DNA of 64,000 bases from Catenulispora sp. EB89 (GCF_041261445.1 NZ_JBGCCU010000009.1:1-64000), one strand, 5' to 3'; shown: positions 52,153 to 61,400, numbered from the stretch's first letter. Made by a program: numbers and translations. Notes: a model not told the origin generated them from the letters alone.

Positions 52153-53040
52153 ATGAGATCCGGTGTCGTCGTCGGGTACGACCAGACGCCGCCCGGCGAG
52201 CGGGCGCTCGCCGAGGCGGCCGGGGAGGCAGATCGGCGCGGGGTCGTGCTCACGGTCGTCCACGCGCTCCATCGCGAGCCGTCCGAGCAGCCCGAGCAGC
52301 CCGAGCCCTTTGACTCAGGCTCAGATTCAGCCGAGACCTCCGCGCACGACCTCGCCGAGCAGGCCGCTGACCGCGTCCGCGCCGGCCATCCAGGCCTGAC
52401 CGTCGAAGCCCGCACCGTCGCCGGTCCGGTCCCCGCCGTCCTGGCCGAACAGTCGGCCGAGGCGGAGCTGCTGGTCGTCGGGCAGCACGGCCACGGCGGG
52501 CGCAACGGCCTCCACCTCGGCTCGGTCGCCCTGCGCGCGGTGGCACGGGCGGTGTGTCCGTCGCTGGTCGTGCGGGGCTCGGAGCATCGGACGCGGGGGA
52601 CCGTGCTGGCCGCTGTGGACGTCGGGCACGCCGCGGAGGAGATCCTTGCGGTCGCCTTCGAAGAGGCGGCGCTGCGTGGGGCGCGGCTGAAAGTCGTCAC
52701 CGCGCTTGAGGCGTTCTGGGCTCGCGTGTCCGTCGGCGAGGAGGGACCGCTCGGCCGCGCGCCGAGCCCGGCCGCGGAGCGTGCGGAGGACGCGCTGCAA
52801 CAGTTCCTGAAGCCCTGGCCGGCCCGGTATCCCCACGTCGAGACGGATCACGAACTCATCGAAGGTTCGCCCACGGTGTTCCTCACCGGCGCGACGACCT
52901 ACGCCGACCTCATCGTCGTCGGCATTCATCGCGGCACCGACGAGGGCGACGACACCCCGCACAGCGCTCGCGTCGGCCCGGTTGCCGAGACCCTGCTGCT
53001 GCACTCCGACTGCCCGGTCGCCGTCGTCCCGCACGACTGA
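52153..53040 (+). CDS. universal stress protein, two tandem USP domains
   Basis: This 295-aa protein has two USP folds. The first (residues 1-140) starts SGVVVGYDQTPPGERALAEA and has the ATP-binding motif VVGQHGHGGRNGLHLGSVAL. The second starts GTVLAAVDVGHAAEEILAVA and ends CPVAVVPHD, with a degraded nucleotide loop (GIHRGTDEGDD). Tandem USPs are common in actinomycete dormancy and stress responses. An unusual Glu/Pro/Gln-rich insert (PSEQPEQPEPFDSGSDS) sits in the first domain. Confidence 0.88.
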   Translation: MRSGVVVGYDQTPPGERALAEAAGEADRRGVVLTVVHALHREPSEQPEQPEPFDSGSDSAETSAHDLAEQAADRVRAGHPGLTVEARTVAGPVPAVLAEQSAEAELLVVGQHGHGGRNGLHLGSVALRAVARAVCPSLVVRGSEHRTRGTVLAAVDVGHAAEEILAVAFEEAALRGARLKVVTALEAFWARVSVGEEGPLGRAPSPAAERAEDALQQFLKPWPARYPHVETDHELIEGSPTVFLTGATTYADLIVVGIHRGTDEGDDTPHSARVGPVAETLLLHSDCPVAVVPHD

Positions 53041-53159
53041 ACCGCGGAGTCGGATCGCGGAGTCGGATCGCAGAGCCTGCCGGCGCCCCGGGCAACCCGA
53101 TCGCGCCCCACCCACGTCGATACGACGGCAGTCGGGTTTTCCAGGAAGGGCAGGGGCGG

Positions 53160-53675
53160 ATGCGGGGTCCGGACGAGGCGGAGTTCGACGAACTCGTCGC
53201 CGGGCGTGCGCACGCGTTGCGGCGTACGGCCTATTTGATGTGCGGTGACTGGCACCAGGCCGAGGATCTGGTGCAGGTCACCTTTATGAAGCTGCACGCC
53301 TCCTGGCAGCGGGTCCGGCGGCAGGAGGCCTTCGACGCGTATCTACGCAAGACGCTCCTGCGGAGCTTCATCGACGAGAAGCGGCGCGCGCGGTGGCGGC
53401 GTGAGGCGCCGACCGCCGTGCTGCCCGAGGTCGTGGCGCCGGGGCCGGAGCCGGACGGGGTGCGGGACATGCTGGTCGGCGGGCTGCGGCAGCTGCCGCC
53501 CCGGCAGCGCGCGACGCTCGTCCTGCGCTACTTCGAGGACCAGAGCGTGGAGGAGACGGCGCGCCTGCTGGGCTGCTCACCCGGAACGGTGAAGAGCCAG
53601 ACGTCGAAGGGCTTGGCGGCCCTGCGCGCCATCGTCGACCCGGCCCTGCTCGCCCGGACGGAGGAACTGGCATGA
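53160..53675 (+). CDS. ECF sigma factor, SigE family
   Basis: This 171-aa sigma factor has region 2 (FDELVAGRAHALRRTAYLMC, GDWHQAEDLVQVTFMKLHAS) and region 4 (LRQLPPRQRATLVLRYFEDQ, SVEETARLLGCSPGTVKSQT). AGGAAGGGCAGGGGCGG precedes the ATG. The stop overlaps the next gene (ATGA), whose product is a membrane protein, the usual arrangement for a sigma factor with its anti-sigma or sensor partner. The relic at 270-569 is a broken relative. Confidence 0.9.
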   Translation: MRGPDEAEFDELVAGRAHALRRTAYLMCGDWHQAEDLVQVTFMKLHASWQRVRRQEAFDAYLRKTLLRSFIDEKRRARWRREAPTAVLPEVVAPGPEPDGVRDMLVGGLRQLPPRQRATLVLRYFEDQSVEETARLLGCSPGTVKSQTSKGLAALRAIVDPALLARTEELA

Positions 53676-55192
53676 ACGACGGAGCTCGGATGGACGACCA
53701 GGACTGGCTGCACGACGTGCTCGCCCGCTCCAGCCGCGAGCCGGAGCCGGCGTGGACCCCGGACAAGGCGACGATCGCGGCCGGCGGCCGGCGCCGGCGG
53801 CGGCTGCGGGCCGTCTCGGTCGGCGGCGGCGCGCTCGGGGTGCTGGCGGTGACGGCGGCGGTGGTGATCGGGCTCGGCGGGATCGTCGGCGGGGTGTCGG
53901 CCGCGCCGGGGCCGGCGACGCCCAAGTCGACGAGCGTGTTCGACTACGCGGCGATCTCCGCGAACGGACCTGACGGGCAGCCTTCGCACATCCTTCCGGT
54001 CTCGGCCGTGGACAAGATGTCAGGGCTGATCGACGTCCTGGACCCCGCGCATTCGCACCTGCGGAATATGGCCGCCGGCCCCGAATTCTCCCCGCCGCGC
54101 TACCAGACGGCCGCCGATGGGAGCTCGTCGGTCAAGGACATCGGGACGATCATCGCCACGTCGGTCTACACGACCGACGGCAAGGTGCCGGCCGTCGGTT
54201 CGAAGGTGCCGAACGGCAGCCTCTCGATCATGGTCGCCACGACTTCGGACCAGCTGGGCCGGAGCGCGCACAACACGCCGGACGTCACCGCGGACAACAT
54301 CCCGTGCGGCTACGTGGTGCCGAGCGCCTTCCAGTTCACGCCGCCCGCGCACCTGCCGCACTGGTCGAAGTGCACGTCGACGCCGCTTCCCGACGGCTCG
54401 AAGGTGGACAGCTCCGCCATGCCGGACGGCGAAGGCACGGTGACGGTGGCGATCCGGGAGTATCCGAACAACGGCGGCGGGATCGCGGTCGCCTGGACCG
54501 ACTACGTGAACTCGAAGACGACGCTCGGGGTCGCGGACGCGGCGCGGTTCGACCAGGCCCCGGATCCGTCGATGGTGCTGAAGCCGAACCCGTTCAGCGA
54601 GCAGGAGTTGGGAGTGGTGCTGTCGGATCCGTCGCTCGGACCGACGACCAAGCCGAAGGCGGTCGGCAGCGGTCCGAAGCAGCTTCTGAAGACCAGCGAC
54701 CTGGGGGCCGACGCGACGTACGACCCGGCGTCGTCGAGCGGCAGCACTGGCGACCTGCCGATGGACAACGGCTGCGACTACAAGGACGTCAACCCGCTGG
54801 CGAAGCAGGGGCGGATGGCCGGGTACACGGTCACCGCGCCCGGAGCGAAGAAGGTCGCGGTCACGGAGTTGGAGTATCCGCTGGTGGCGGGGACCGGCCC
54901 GGCCACCATGGCCACGGCGCGCAGCCAGGCCAAGGCCGGCTGCGACCAGCACGGCGCCCTGTACTCGAAGGACACGACCCAGGACCTGCCGAAGGGCATC
55001 GGCGACGAGGCCTTCGTCGAGAACGGCGTCGGAACCGGCGCGGTCACGGTGTGGATGCGGTTCGGCGACACGATCCTGCGCGTCGACATCACGCAGGGCC
55101 AGGCGATGCCGGACCTGTCGGCGCCGGCGGATCAGGCTTGGTTGCTGGACGTGGCCAGAGCGGCTGCCGCGCACTGGGTTGCCAAGGACTGA
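53672..55192 (+). CDS. membrane-anchored putative anti-sigma/sensor protein
   Basis: This is a 506-aa protein. A cytoplasmic part of about 45 residues (DDQDWLHDVLARSSREPEPA) is followed by one helix (GALGVLAVTAAVVIGLGGIV) and a large extracytoplasmic domain with no recognised family. Four cysteines (NIPCGYV, WSKCTST, NGCDYKD, AGCDQHG) could form two disulfides. The four-base overlap with the sigma gene argues that it controls that sigma factor, although no zinc-type anti-sigma motif is visible. A hairpin follows the stop. Confidence 0.7.
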   Translation: MNDGARMDDQDWLHDVLARSSREPEPAWTPDKATIAAGGRRRRRLRAVSVGGGALGVLAVTAAVVIGLGGIVGGVSAAPGPATPKSTSVFDYAAISANGPDGQPSHILPVSAVDKMSGLIDVLDPAHSHLRNMAAGPEFSPPRYQTAADGSSSVKDIGTIIATSVYTTDGKVPAVGSKVPNGSLSIMVATTSDQLGRSAHNTPDVTADNIPCGYVVPSAFQFTPPAHLPHWSKCTSTPLPDGSKVDSSAMPDGEGTVTVAIREYPNNGGGIAVAWTDYVNSKTTLGVADAARFDQAPDPSMVLKPNPFSEQELGVVLSDPSLGPTTKPKAVGSGPKQLLKTSDLGADATYDPASSSGSTGDLPMDNGCDYKDVNPLAKQGRMAGYTVTAPGAKKVAVTELEYPLVAGTGPATMATARSQAKAGCDQHGALYSKDTTQDLPKGIGDEAFVENGVGTGAVTVWMRFGDTILRVDITQGQAMPDLSAPADQAWLLDVARAAAAHWVAKD

Positions 55193-55205
55193 GGACGGCT
55201 TGGAG

Positions 55206-55235
55206 GCCCGGGCACGCTTCGTGGCGTGTCCGGGC
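55206..55235 (+). terminator. hairpin terminator of sigma operon
   Basis: GCCCGGGCACGC and GCGTGTCCGGGC pair at 11 of 12 positions, the exception being a G-U, with a 6-base loop. It lies 14 bases past the stop. Confidence 0.65.
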
Positions 55236-55299
55236 TTCTGCGCGCCTAGTGTTCCGGCTGACCAAACTGCCGGTCGCGGTCCATCAACCGATGAGCAAG

Positions 55300-57105
55300 T
55301 CAGACCACGGCGGATGTGCCAGTCCTGTCTGGCCGTTCGTCCTTCTTCTTCGAGATCGTGAGGAACCCGTTCCTCATGTTCTCCTTGACCACGCGGTCCT
55401 CCGGTAGTCCGGTCGGTTCCGCTCGGGAGATCGCTCGGACGTTCGCGAAGAAGTAGACAGTCTGGGGCGGGCCGCCGCGCAAGACCACCGTGGTGCGATG
55501 CAAGTAGTACGGGACGCCTAGTGAATTGACGTGAACGTAGGTGTCCACCCCGGCCTGGAGCTCATCGAGCAGCTCGTTGACGACAGGGTGCCGAACTGCG
55601 GCTGCGGCAAGGATGACGAGGGCGCGTTCGTGGAGATTCCCGGGACCATTCGACCTGACCTCCCGAACAAGGTCGAGGACGAATGCATAGTCCTCGGGGC
55701 GGCGTGCACACGCTGCCACGAAGTCCTCGGCGAATCGGTCGGGGTGCAACGGCCGCAGGTGCGACTTGGCCGTCCGACCGCTGCTCGTACCTGTGGGCCC
55801 GGCCGGGTAGAGCTGGGCATGCTTGTCAATCAGGGTCTGGGCGTTCGAGTCGCTGTCGGCGAGATGCGCGGCGCGTAGCAGCCGCCGCGCGTCCGCCGGG
55901 TTGGCAAGGGAGCCGAACAGCGTCGCGACCAATACGGCCCGCGAGATTTGACCGACCTGTGTTGCCGCCGCCACCGCGGGCAGATCGGCGGCCACATTTG
56001 CTGACCAGTACTTCCGCTCATGCGTCAGCAGAAACTCCGACAGGTCGGCGTCCGACGGAGTCGTCTGCCCATTCTCGTGTGCCCACACCGCGGCGAGTGC
56101 GGCCATGTGCAAGCCGAGTGGCGAACTGTTCACGTCCTTCCGCATGCGGGGCGCGGGTAACTGCACCGACTCGAGTTGCATCGCGGACTGATACGCGCTG
56201 ACTGCCGCACTGAACGCGGTGGCCAGCTCTGGTGCGCCGGTCGTGAACCGGCCCAGATTGACGGGAACGGCCAAGTGGTCGACCTGCCGGTCCAACGTCG
56301 ACGTGACCAGATCCCACAGCCCGTAGTCCAGCCTGGCCAGCAGCAGCACCCGCAAGTACTGCACGTCGGCGTCGCCCGCCAGGTCCAACACCATTCGCTC
56401 CAGGACGTCCACCGCCCACCGCTCGGCGTAGTCGACGACGATCAGGAGCTTCTCAGAGCCCGTGCGCTCCCCGCGCCGCACAGCCGGTCCCGGTCGCTCG
56501 AAGGCTTGGGCGACATGCCAGCCGCGCTCGGCGGCGCGCCGGGCGACCTGCATCGCCAGCCGGGTCTTGCCCTGGCCGCCTTCGCCGTGCACCAGCAATA
56601 CGGACTCGCGCGGTGCGGTGTCGTCGAGCCAGTTCTCCAGTACCTGCCGCTCACTGCGGTCTCGGAAGGGAACCACCTCTGACCTGGAGTCGAGCAGGTA
56701 GCTGGGAGCACGCTGGTATGACGCGGAGCGCGGTGCGGAGAAGCCGAACGGCTCGAACCGGTAGCCCGCATCTCGCGGTGGGATCGGCCAGCTCCCGGAT
56801 GTCTTGCGAGTGACGGCGCGGGATGCCTGGTAGCGCTGTATCCAATAGCCGGGCTGCTCGCAGCCGGAAGGTAGCTGCTTCCGCCGAGTACGTGCGTAGC
56901 GCAGACAGGCGTTGACGAATGCCTCGACCGAGGCCTCGCGCGGGTTCGTCGTCCCGTCGAGCAACGTCCCCACCGTCGATTTCGACAGCGCGAACGCGGG
57001 CTCGTTCGCCGCGGCGTGGTGCTGGACGGTACGCAACCCCGGACTCCCGACCAACCGGTGCAGTTCGTGCAGCACCTCGCACCAGGCAGGCCTGACAGAA
57101 TCCAC
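55300..57105 (-). CDS. HTH-STAND NTPase of unknown function
   Basis: This is a 601-aa protein. Residues about 5-80 are an XRE-like helical domain of the kind in actinobacterial STAND proteins (FALSKSTVGTLLDGTTNPR, VEAFVNACLRYAR). The NTPase has P-loop VHGEGGQGKTRLAMQVA and Walker B KLLIVVDYAERW. The C-terminal 350 residues are helical with no family I recognise and no TPR or WD repeats. GTG 57105 has GAGGGGAGC upstream. A 50-aa gene is divergent, with an 8-bp inverted repeat between. STAND proteins act as switches, some as phage sensors; nothing here proves defence. Confidence 0.72.
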   Translation of the reverse strand: MDSVRPAWCEVLHELHRLVGSPGLRTVQHHAAANEPAFALSKSTVGTLLDGTTNPREASVEAFVNACLRYARTRRKQLPSGCEQPGYWIQRYQASRAVTRKTSGSWPIPPRDAGYRFEPFGFSAPRSASYQRAPSYLLDSRSEVVPFRDRSERQVLENWLDDTAPRESVLLVHGEGGQGKTRLAMQVARRAAERGWHVAQAFERPGPAVRRGERTGSEKLLIVVDYAERWAVDVLERMVLDLAGDADVQYLRVLLLARLDYGLWDLVTSTLDRQVDHLAVPVNLGRFTTGAPELATAFSAAVSAYQSAMQLESVQLPAPRMRKDVNSSPLGLHMAALAAVWAHENGQTTPSDADLSEFLLTHERKYWSANVAADLPAVAAATQVGQISRAVLVATLFGSLANPADARRLLRAAHLADSDSNAQTLIDKHAQLYPAGPTGTSSGRTAKSHLRPLHPDRFAEDFVAACARRPEDYAFVLDLVREVRSNGPGNLHERALVILAAAAVRHPVVNELLDELQAGVDTYVHVNSLGVPYYLHRTTVVLRGGPPQTVYFFANVRAISRAEPTGLPEDRVVKENMRNGFLTISKKKDERPDRTGTSAVV

Positions 57106-57134
57106 GCTGCTCCCCTCGTCCGTCGGCTGCTGTC

Positions 57135-57168
57135 CTGTCCAGTTTCCAGCATGGACCAGGCTGGACAG
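57135..57168. promoter_or_regulatory. inverted repeat between STAND gene and 50-aa gene
   Basis: CTGTCCAG (57135-57142) and CTGGACAG (57161-57168) are exact complements, with an 18-base spacer. They sit in the 115-base divergent gap and overlap the likely promoters. The helix-turn-helix-like part of the STAND protein is a candidate binder. Confidence 0.5.
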
Positions 57169-57220
57169 CCCTCGCGAGACGGTCGCCTTGATTATCCAGA
57201 CGACACCGGGAGCACTCACG

Positions 57221-57373
57221 ATGATCGGATCGGTACTCACCTTGCTGTCCGCTCCGGACGTGCAGCCTTGGCTGCACGAGGCCGTGACGGCGCTTCGGCT
57301 GGCCACTGCGACCATCAACTTCGCGGTCGCCGTTCACCGGGGAGTCCACCACCTCCGCAAGAAGGCGAAGTAG
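57221..57373 (+). CDS. small protein, 50 aa, divergent from STAND gene
   Basis: The product starts MIGSVLTLLSAPDVQPWLHE and ends VHHLRKKAK, a hydrophobic/amphipathic helix pair with a basic tail. GGGAG lies about 8 bases before the ATG. I know no family. Its paired position with the STAND gene and its own strong downstream terminator suggest a real gene, perhaps an effector, ligand or membrane partner of the switch protein. Confidence 0.5.
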   Translation: MIGSVLTLLSAPDVQPWLHEAVTALRLATATINFAVAVHRGVHHLRKKAK

Positions 57374-57432
57374 CCCAGGAGCTAATCCAACGATCGTTGC
57401 CAACGATAATTGAAGAGTCCTGATGGGCCTCT

Positions 57433-57476
57433 CTCTTGAGCCCGGCTCCCTGGCAACTGGGAGCCGGGCTCAAGAG
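57433..57476. terminator. bidirectional hairpin terminator
   Basis: An 18-bp perfect stem (57433-57450 with 57459-57476) contains GAGCCCGGCTCCC in one arm and an 8-base loop. It lies between the small rightward gene and the convergent gene at 57530. Confidence 0.9.
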
Positions 57477-57529
57477 CTCCTGAAATCGATGTTCCAGCGC
57501 GGACCAGTAATCAACAAACCTCGGCTGGA

Positions 57530-58297
57530 CTACCGGCTGCCATTCGCCGGAACGATCCACCCCGTCGCCGACCACACAGTCGTGTACGTGGACTTGTTCA
57601 CCGAATCCAGCTTCAGATATGTCAGCTGTGTCTTGTCCGAACCGCCGGACTGGCAGAAGCCGTCGCCCACGTGCAGATCCACGAAGCGCACGTTGGGTTG
57701 GATGGGGTTGCGCGACACCGCCGCGTTGCAGGCGGCCGCGTCGGGCGTGCCGGTGATTGCGGCGACCTGGCCTGCGAAGTCGAGGTAGCTGGTGTTGTCC
57801 AGCGGGTTGAAGCACGCCAGGGTGATGTCGCCCCACACCTCGCCGCCGGGCAGGTAGGTCCATACCTTGGGGCCCGCGGCGCTGAAGTCGGCGCCTGCCG
57901 GGTTGTAGCTGACGTTTTCGCCGTCCATCTGGCAGCTCGCCCCGGGCAGCGTGAAGGACGCCGCCTGGTAGCTCACCGTGTATGAACTGCCGGGAGCCGG
58001 TGGCGATGTGGCGTTGTGTCCCGCGCTGCTTCCGCCTTTGGCCAGTGCGGCGGGAGGTGCCGTCAGCGACGTGGAACCCTGCGCCGTGGGCTGGTCGGCG
58101 CTGCGCGGCCACACCCACGCGACGACAGCGACGATCGCGCTGACCGTGGTGGCCAGGGCGCTCAGCGCTTTCCATCGTCTGTCCGACACTTTCGCCTCCT
58201 TTGTCGGGCGATCCGTCCGCCGGATGAACGGCGCCAACTGGTACTGACGGACCATGTCAGGTAGTTCCACGGATTCGTCGTCCGTGCCCTGCGCCAT
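57530..58297 (-). CDS. membrane-anchored protein with extracellular domain, unknown
   Basis: This is a 255-aa protein. About 40 cytoplasmic residues (VELPDMVRQYQLAPFIRRTD) are followed by one helix (SALATTVSAIVAVVAWVWP), a Ser/Pro/Ala linker and an outer domain of about 150 residues with four cysteines (GASCQMDG, LACFNP, AAACNAA, GFCQSGG). No family is recognised. It is divergent from the lipoprotein gene at 58338 with only 40 bases between, so the two promoters overlap. Confidence 0.6.
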   Translation of the reverse strand: MAQGTDDESVELPDMVRQYQLAPFIRRTDRPTKEAKVSDRRWKALSALATTVSAIVAVVAWVWPRSADQPTAQGSTSLTAPPAALAKGGSSAGHNATSPPAPGSSYTVSYQAASFTLPGASCQMDGENVSYNPAGADFSAAGPKVWTYLPGGEVWGDITLACFNPLDNTSYLDFAGQVAAITGTPDAAACNAAVSRNPIQPNVRFVDLHVGDGFCQSGGSDKTQLTYLKLDSVNKSTYTTVWSATGWIVPANGSR

Positions 58298-58337
58298 AGC
58301 CTCGTCAAGGTATTCGGGGCCTTACAAGGGGGAGACG

Positions 58338-60170
58338 ATGAGAAGTGATGTGGCCCGCGTGCGGGCGGGCCGGCGTGGTGCGGCGGCGGGGCTGATCCTG
58401 GCGTTCGCGGTGGCCGTGGCCGGTTGTGGCGGGGGAGGGAATTCGGGTTCGACGACGTCGCGCGGAGGGGATGCGGCGGCCGTGACGGATCCGGTTTCCT
58501 GGTACGGCTACGGGCCGGCGCCGGATCCGCACATCACCTATCAGCCGGACGTGGTGATGATCGGCGGGGGGCCGAAGGCCATCCGGTCGGCGTCCTCGGA
58601 CGGGCTCACCTGGACGCTCGACGGCTCCGCGAAGGGGGTGTCGGATCTGCAGCCCGGCAAGGTGATGCTCGCCAGCGCCAGGGCGGCGGGGCGGGTCGTC
58701 GGGATCCAGCACCAGGGGTCGGACGTCGCGGTGACCGTGGCGCCGGTGTCGCTGACCGACGTCGTCAAGGACGGCCATCTGACGATGGACCAGCCGCTGG
58801 ATCTGGGGAGCATGCTCTACCAGCAGATCCCGGACGAGCCGGGGGCGTTCGTCGATCTGAAGACGGCGTCGGGGGACGCCTCCGGGGCCACGCCGACGGA
58901 CGGGTCGAGTTCGCCGACGGACGGTTCCGACACGGCGACCGATGGCTCCGGCACGCCGACGGATTCGTCCACTGACACGCCGCCTGCGGATACGTCCACT
59001 GATACGCCGACTGATACGCCGACCGATACGCCGACCGACACACCCACGGACACGTCGAGCACTGACGCGGGCGCAGCAGCGGACACCGCTTCGTCGGGCG
59101 ACACCGCAGGCGACACGTCAGGTGACACCGCGTCCCCGACCGACACCGGCTCGGCGACCGACACCGGCTCCGCGACCGACGCCGCCGCCGCGGACGGCAC
59201 CCGCGTCATCAAGCTCCCGCCGGTCGACCTGGCCGCGGCCGTCGCCGCGTCCGGCGGCAAGCTGCCGCCGCCCGGCGCGTCGGTCAAGAACGACCCGAAC
59301 GCCAGCTCCGCGGTCAGCGTCGGGAACTTCGAGGTGTCGCCCTACCGGGACGGCAAGAACATCGGCTTCACCGCGACCTACAGCCAGGGGCTGAAGCTCT
59401 CCTTCGACTTCAGCCTGGACGCCAGCACCGCGGCCGTGCACGCCGACGTGCCGATCTCCGGCGGCCAGGTCTCCTCCAACTCCCAGATGTTCATCAGCGG
59501 CATCAAGGCCGTCCGGGTCAAGCTCCAGGCCGGCAGCGCCAACGGGTTGGCGGACAACAAGAAGGTGCGGATCCAGCTGCCGATCGACCTCGGCTCCGAG
59601 CTCATCCCCATCTACGGCATCCCGACCACCATCGCCATGAAGATGACGTTCATCGTGGACACCGGCTTCAGTGCGAAGAACTCGACGCTCACCGCGTCCG
59701 GCACCATTCCGCTGAGCGGCAACGTCGGCTTCGGCGGTTCGGGTGCCGCGGCCAGCGGGTCGCCGGCCGGCGGACTCATCAACTCGCTGTCCGGCAGTTC
59801 GGTGGGAGTCAACGCCGTCGTCGTCGCGGCGAACGTCAAGGCCAGTTGGGGTCTGGGCTTCGCCGCCGCGATGGCCGGTCCCTATGCCAGCCTGACGTTC
59901 TCCGCCGGGTTCACCACCGGATCGAGCATCGGCATGCTGCCCTGCAAGAGCGTGACCTACAAGGTGACGGTCGGCGGCGGCGTGGGCCTTTCGGTCTCCT
60001 CCGATGCGATCGACGGGTTCAAGAAGGCCCTGGTCGCAGCAGCGCCGAATGCCACGGCGTGGCTTGGCAAATCGCTCGGCACCGGCGTCAGCAAGGACTT
60101 CCCGACGGTCACCGCGCTCAGCCAGACCGACTACTACCCCAAGGTCAACGGCTGCAATCCGAGCTCGTAG
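58338..60170 (+). CDS. large lipoprotein with Thr/Asp/Pro repeat linker, unknown
   Basis: This is a 610-aa lipoprotein with lipobox AVAGC at about residue 30. The N-terminal domain runs to about 175 (VVMIGGGPKAIRSASSDGLT). A disordered linker from about 175 to 285 is built from TDTP/TDGS repeats, and a C-terminal domain of about 300 residues is rich in beta strand and Gly/Ser. No family is recognised. ATG 58338 has GGGGGAG upstream and directly precedes the signal sequence. The linker probably spans the cell wall to display the C-terminal domain. Confidence 0.65.
   Translation: MRSDVARVRAGRRGAAAGLILAFAVAVAGCGGGGNSGSTTSRGGDAAAVTDPVSWYGYGPAPDPHITYQPDVVMIGGGPKAIRSASSDGLTWTLDGSAKGVSDLQPGKVMLASARAAGRVVGIQHQGSDVAVTVAPVSLTDVVKDGHLTMDQPLDLGSMLYQQIPDEPGAFVDLKTASGDASGATPTDGSSSPTDGSDTATDGSGTPTDSSTDTPPADTSTDTPTDTPTDTPTDTPTDTSSTDAGAAADTASSGDTAGDTSGDTASPTDTGSATDTGSATDAAAADGTRVIKLPPVDLAAAVAASGGKLPPPGASVKNDPNASSAVSVGNFEVSPYRDGKNIGFTATYSQGLKLSFDFSLDASTAAVHADVPISGGQVSSNSQMFISGIKAVRVKLQAGSANGLADNKKVRIQLPIDLGSELIPIYGIPTTIAMKMTFIVDTGFSAKNSTLTASGTIPLSGNVGFGGSGAAASGSPAGGLINSLSGSSVGVNAVVVAANVKASWGLGFAAAMAGPYASLTFSAGFTTGSSIGMLPCKSVTYKVTVGGGVGLSVSSDAIDGFKKALVAAAPNATAWLGKSLGTGVSKDFPTVTALSQTDYYPKVNGCNPSS
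58998..59045 (+). repeat. 12-bp coding repeat (TDTP units)
   Basis: Four successive 12-bp units of the form ACYGAYACGCCG encode the DTPT linker repeat. The period keeps the frame, so unit number can change without loss of function. Confidence 0.8.
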
Positions 60171-60315
60171 CGGTCGCATAGCGGTCGTATCAGGGGTCGT
60201 CTTCACACAACCCCAGCCTCCCAGAATATCGGAGTAGTCAACGTCTCCATAACCCGGTTCATGGAATCGTTGCGGAGACGACACGGAATCTCCATCTGGA
60301 TTCAGTGTGCTGAGT

Positions 60316-60377
60316 CGGGGTCCAGTGATGGTCTGGACCCCGCCCCCTGATACGGGATCCGCGCCCCCTGATACGGG
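60316..60377. promoter_or_regulatory. hairpin followed by two 16-bp direct repeats
   Basis: CGGGGTCCAG (60316-60325) pairs perfectly with CTGGACCCCG (60333-60342). CGCCCCCTGATACGGG follows at 60341-60356 and again at 60362-60377, exactly 21 bp (two turns) apart. The hairpin may end the upstream lipoprotein message. The repeats end 33 bases before the PLD gene and fit an activator site. Confidence 0.55.
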
Positions 60378-60410
60378 CGCGACACAGCCGCAGAAGGAGA
60401 TCACCCCTTG

Positions 60411-61400
60411 ATGAACGCCCACACGTTCCGCAAGACCGCCATGCTCGCCGGCTTCGCCCTCGCCGCCACGGTCGTCGCCTACCCGGCGCACGCCGCGACC
60501 GGCACCTACACGCCGTTCGTCTTCGACCAGACCTCCGGCGGGCAGCCGACCATCTACAACTTCATCGACTCCGCGACCACCAGCCTCGACATGACCATGT
60601 ACGAGCTCGAAGACACCACCGCCGAGCAGGACCTGGTCAACCTGCAGGCGGCCGGCGTCACCGTCCGGGTGATCCTGGACCAGGCCGAGCAGTCGAAGAA
60701 CCAGGCCGCCTACGACGCCCTGACCAACGGCGGCGTCAGCGTCGCGTGGTCCTCGACCTCGTTCGTCTACACCCACCAGAAGACGATCACGGTGGACGGC
60801 GCGCAGTCGATGATCCTCAGCGGCAACCTGACCTCGCAGTACTACAGCACCGGCCGGGACTACGGAGTCGTCGACAGCGACTCCACCGACGTCTCCGCGA
60901 TCGAGGCCGTCTTCAACGCCGACTTCTCCGGCAGCGACATCACCCCGAGCGACGGCGACAACCTGCTCTGGTCGCCCACCGACTCGCAGTCCCGGCTGCT
61001 GTCGGTGATCAACGGCGCCACCTCGACCCTGGACATCGAGGAGGAGGAGCTCAGCGACTCGGCGCTGGTCAACGCGGTCGTGGCCAAGGCCCAGGCGGGC
61101 GTGGCCGTGCGCGTCGTGGTCGAGGACCCGTCGTCCTGGAGCAGCGCGGTGAACAAGATCAAGAACGCCGGCGGCTCGGTCGTCGGCTACTCCGGCACCA
61201 CCGGCCTGTACATCCACGCCAAGGCCGTCGTCGCCGACTACGGCCAGTCCGACGCGGCCGTCGAGGTCGGCTCGATGAACTGGACCTCGAACTCGCTGAA
61301 CAACAACCGCGAGCTCGGCATCATCCTGACCGACACCGGCGTCGAGAACACCATAGAGACCCAGTTCAGCTCGGACTACTCCGGCGGGACCGCGCAGTAA
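60411..61400 (+). CDS. secreted phospholipase D-like phosphodiesterase
   Basis: This 329-aa exported protein has a signal peptide ending PAHA and two HKD-type half-sites: YTHQKTITVDG with SGNLTSQYY, and YIHAKAVVADYG with GSMNWTSNSLNNNRE. Both histidines and lysines are intact, so the two halves can form one active site. The PLDc_2-type domain acts on phosphodiesters, lipid or nucleic acid; the substrate is unknown. ATG 60411 has AAGGAG upstream. A very stable terminator follows. Confidence 0.85.
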   Translation: MNAHTFRKTAMLAGFALAATVVAYPAHAATGTYTPFVFDQTSGGQPTIYNFIDSATTSLDMTMYELEDTTAEQDLVNLQAAGVTVRVILDQAEQSKNQAAYDALTNGGVSVAWSSTSFVYTHQKTITVDGAQSMILSGNLTSQYYSTGRDYGVVDSDSTDVSAIEAVFNADFSGSDITPSDGDNLLWSPTDSQSRLLSVINGATSTLDIEEEELSDSALVNAVVAKAQAGVAVRVVVEDPSSWSSAVNKIKNAGGSVVGYSGTTGLYIHAKAVVADYGQSDAAVEVGSMNWTSNSLNNNRELGIILTDTGVENTIETQFSSDYSGGTAQ

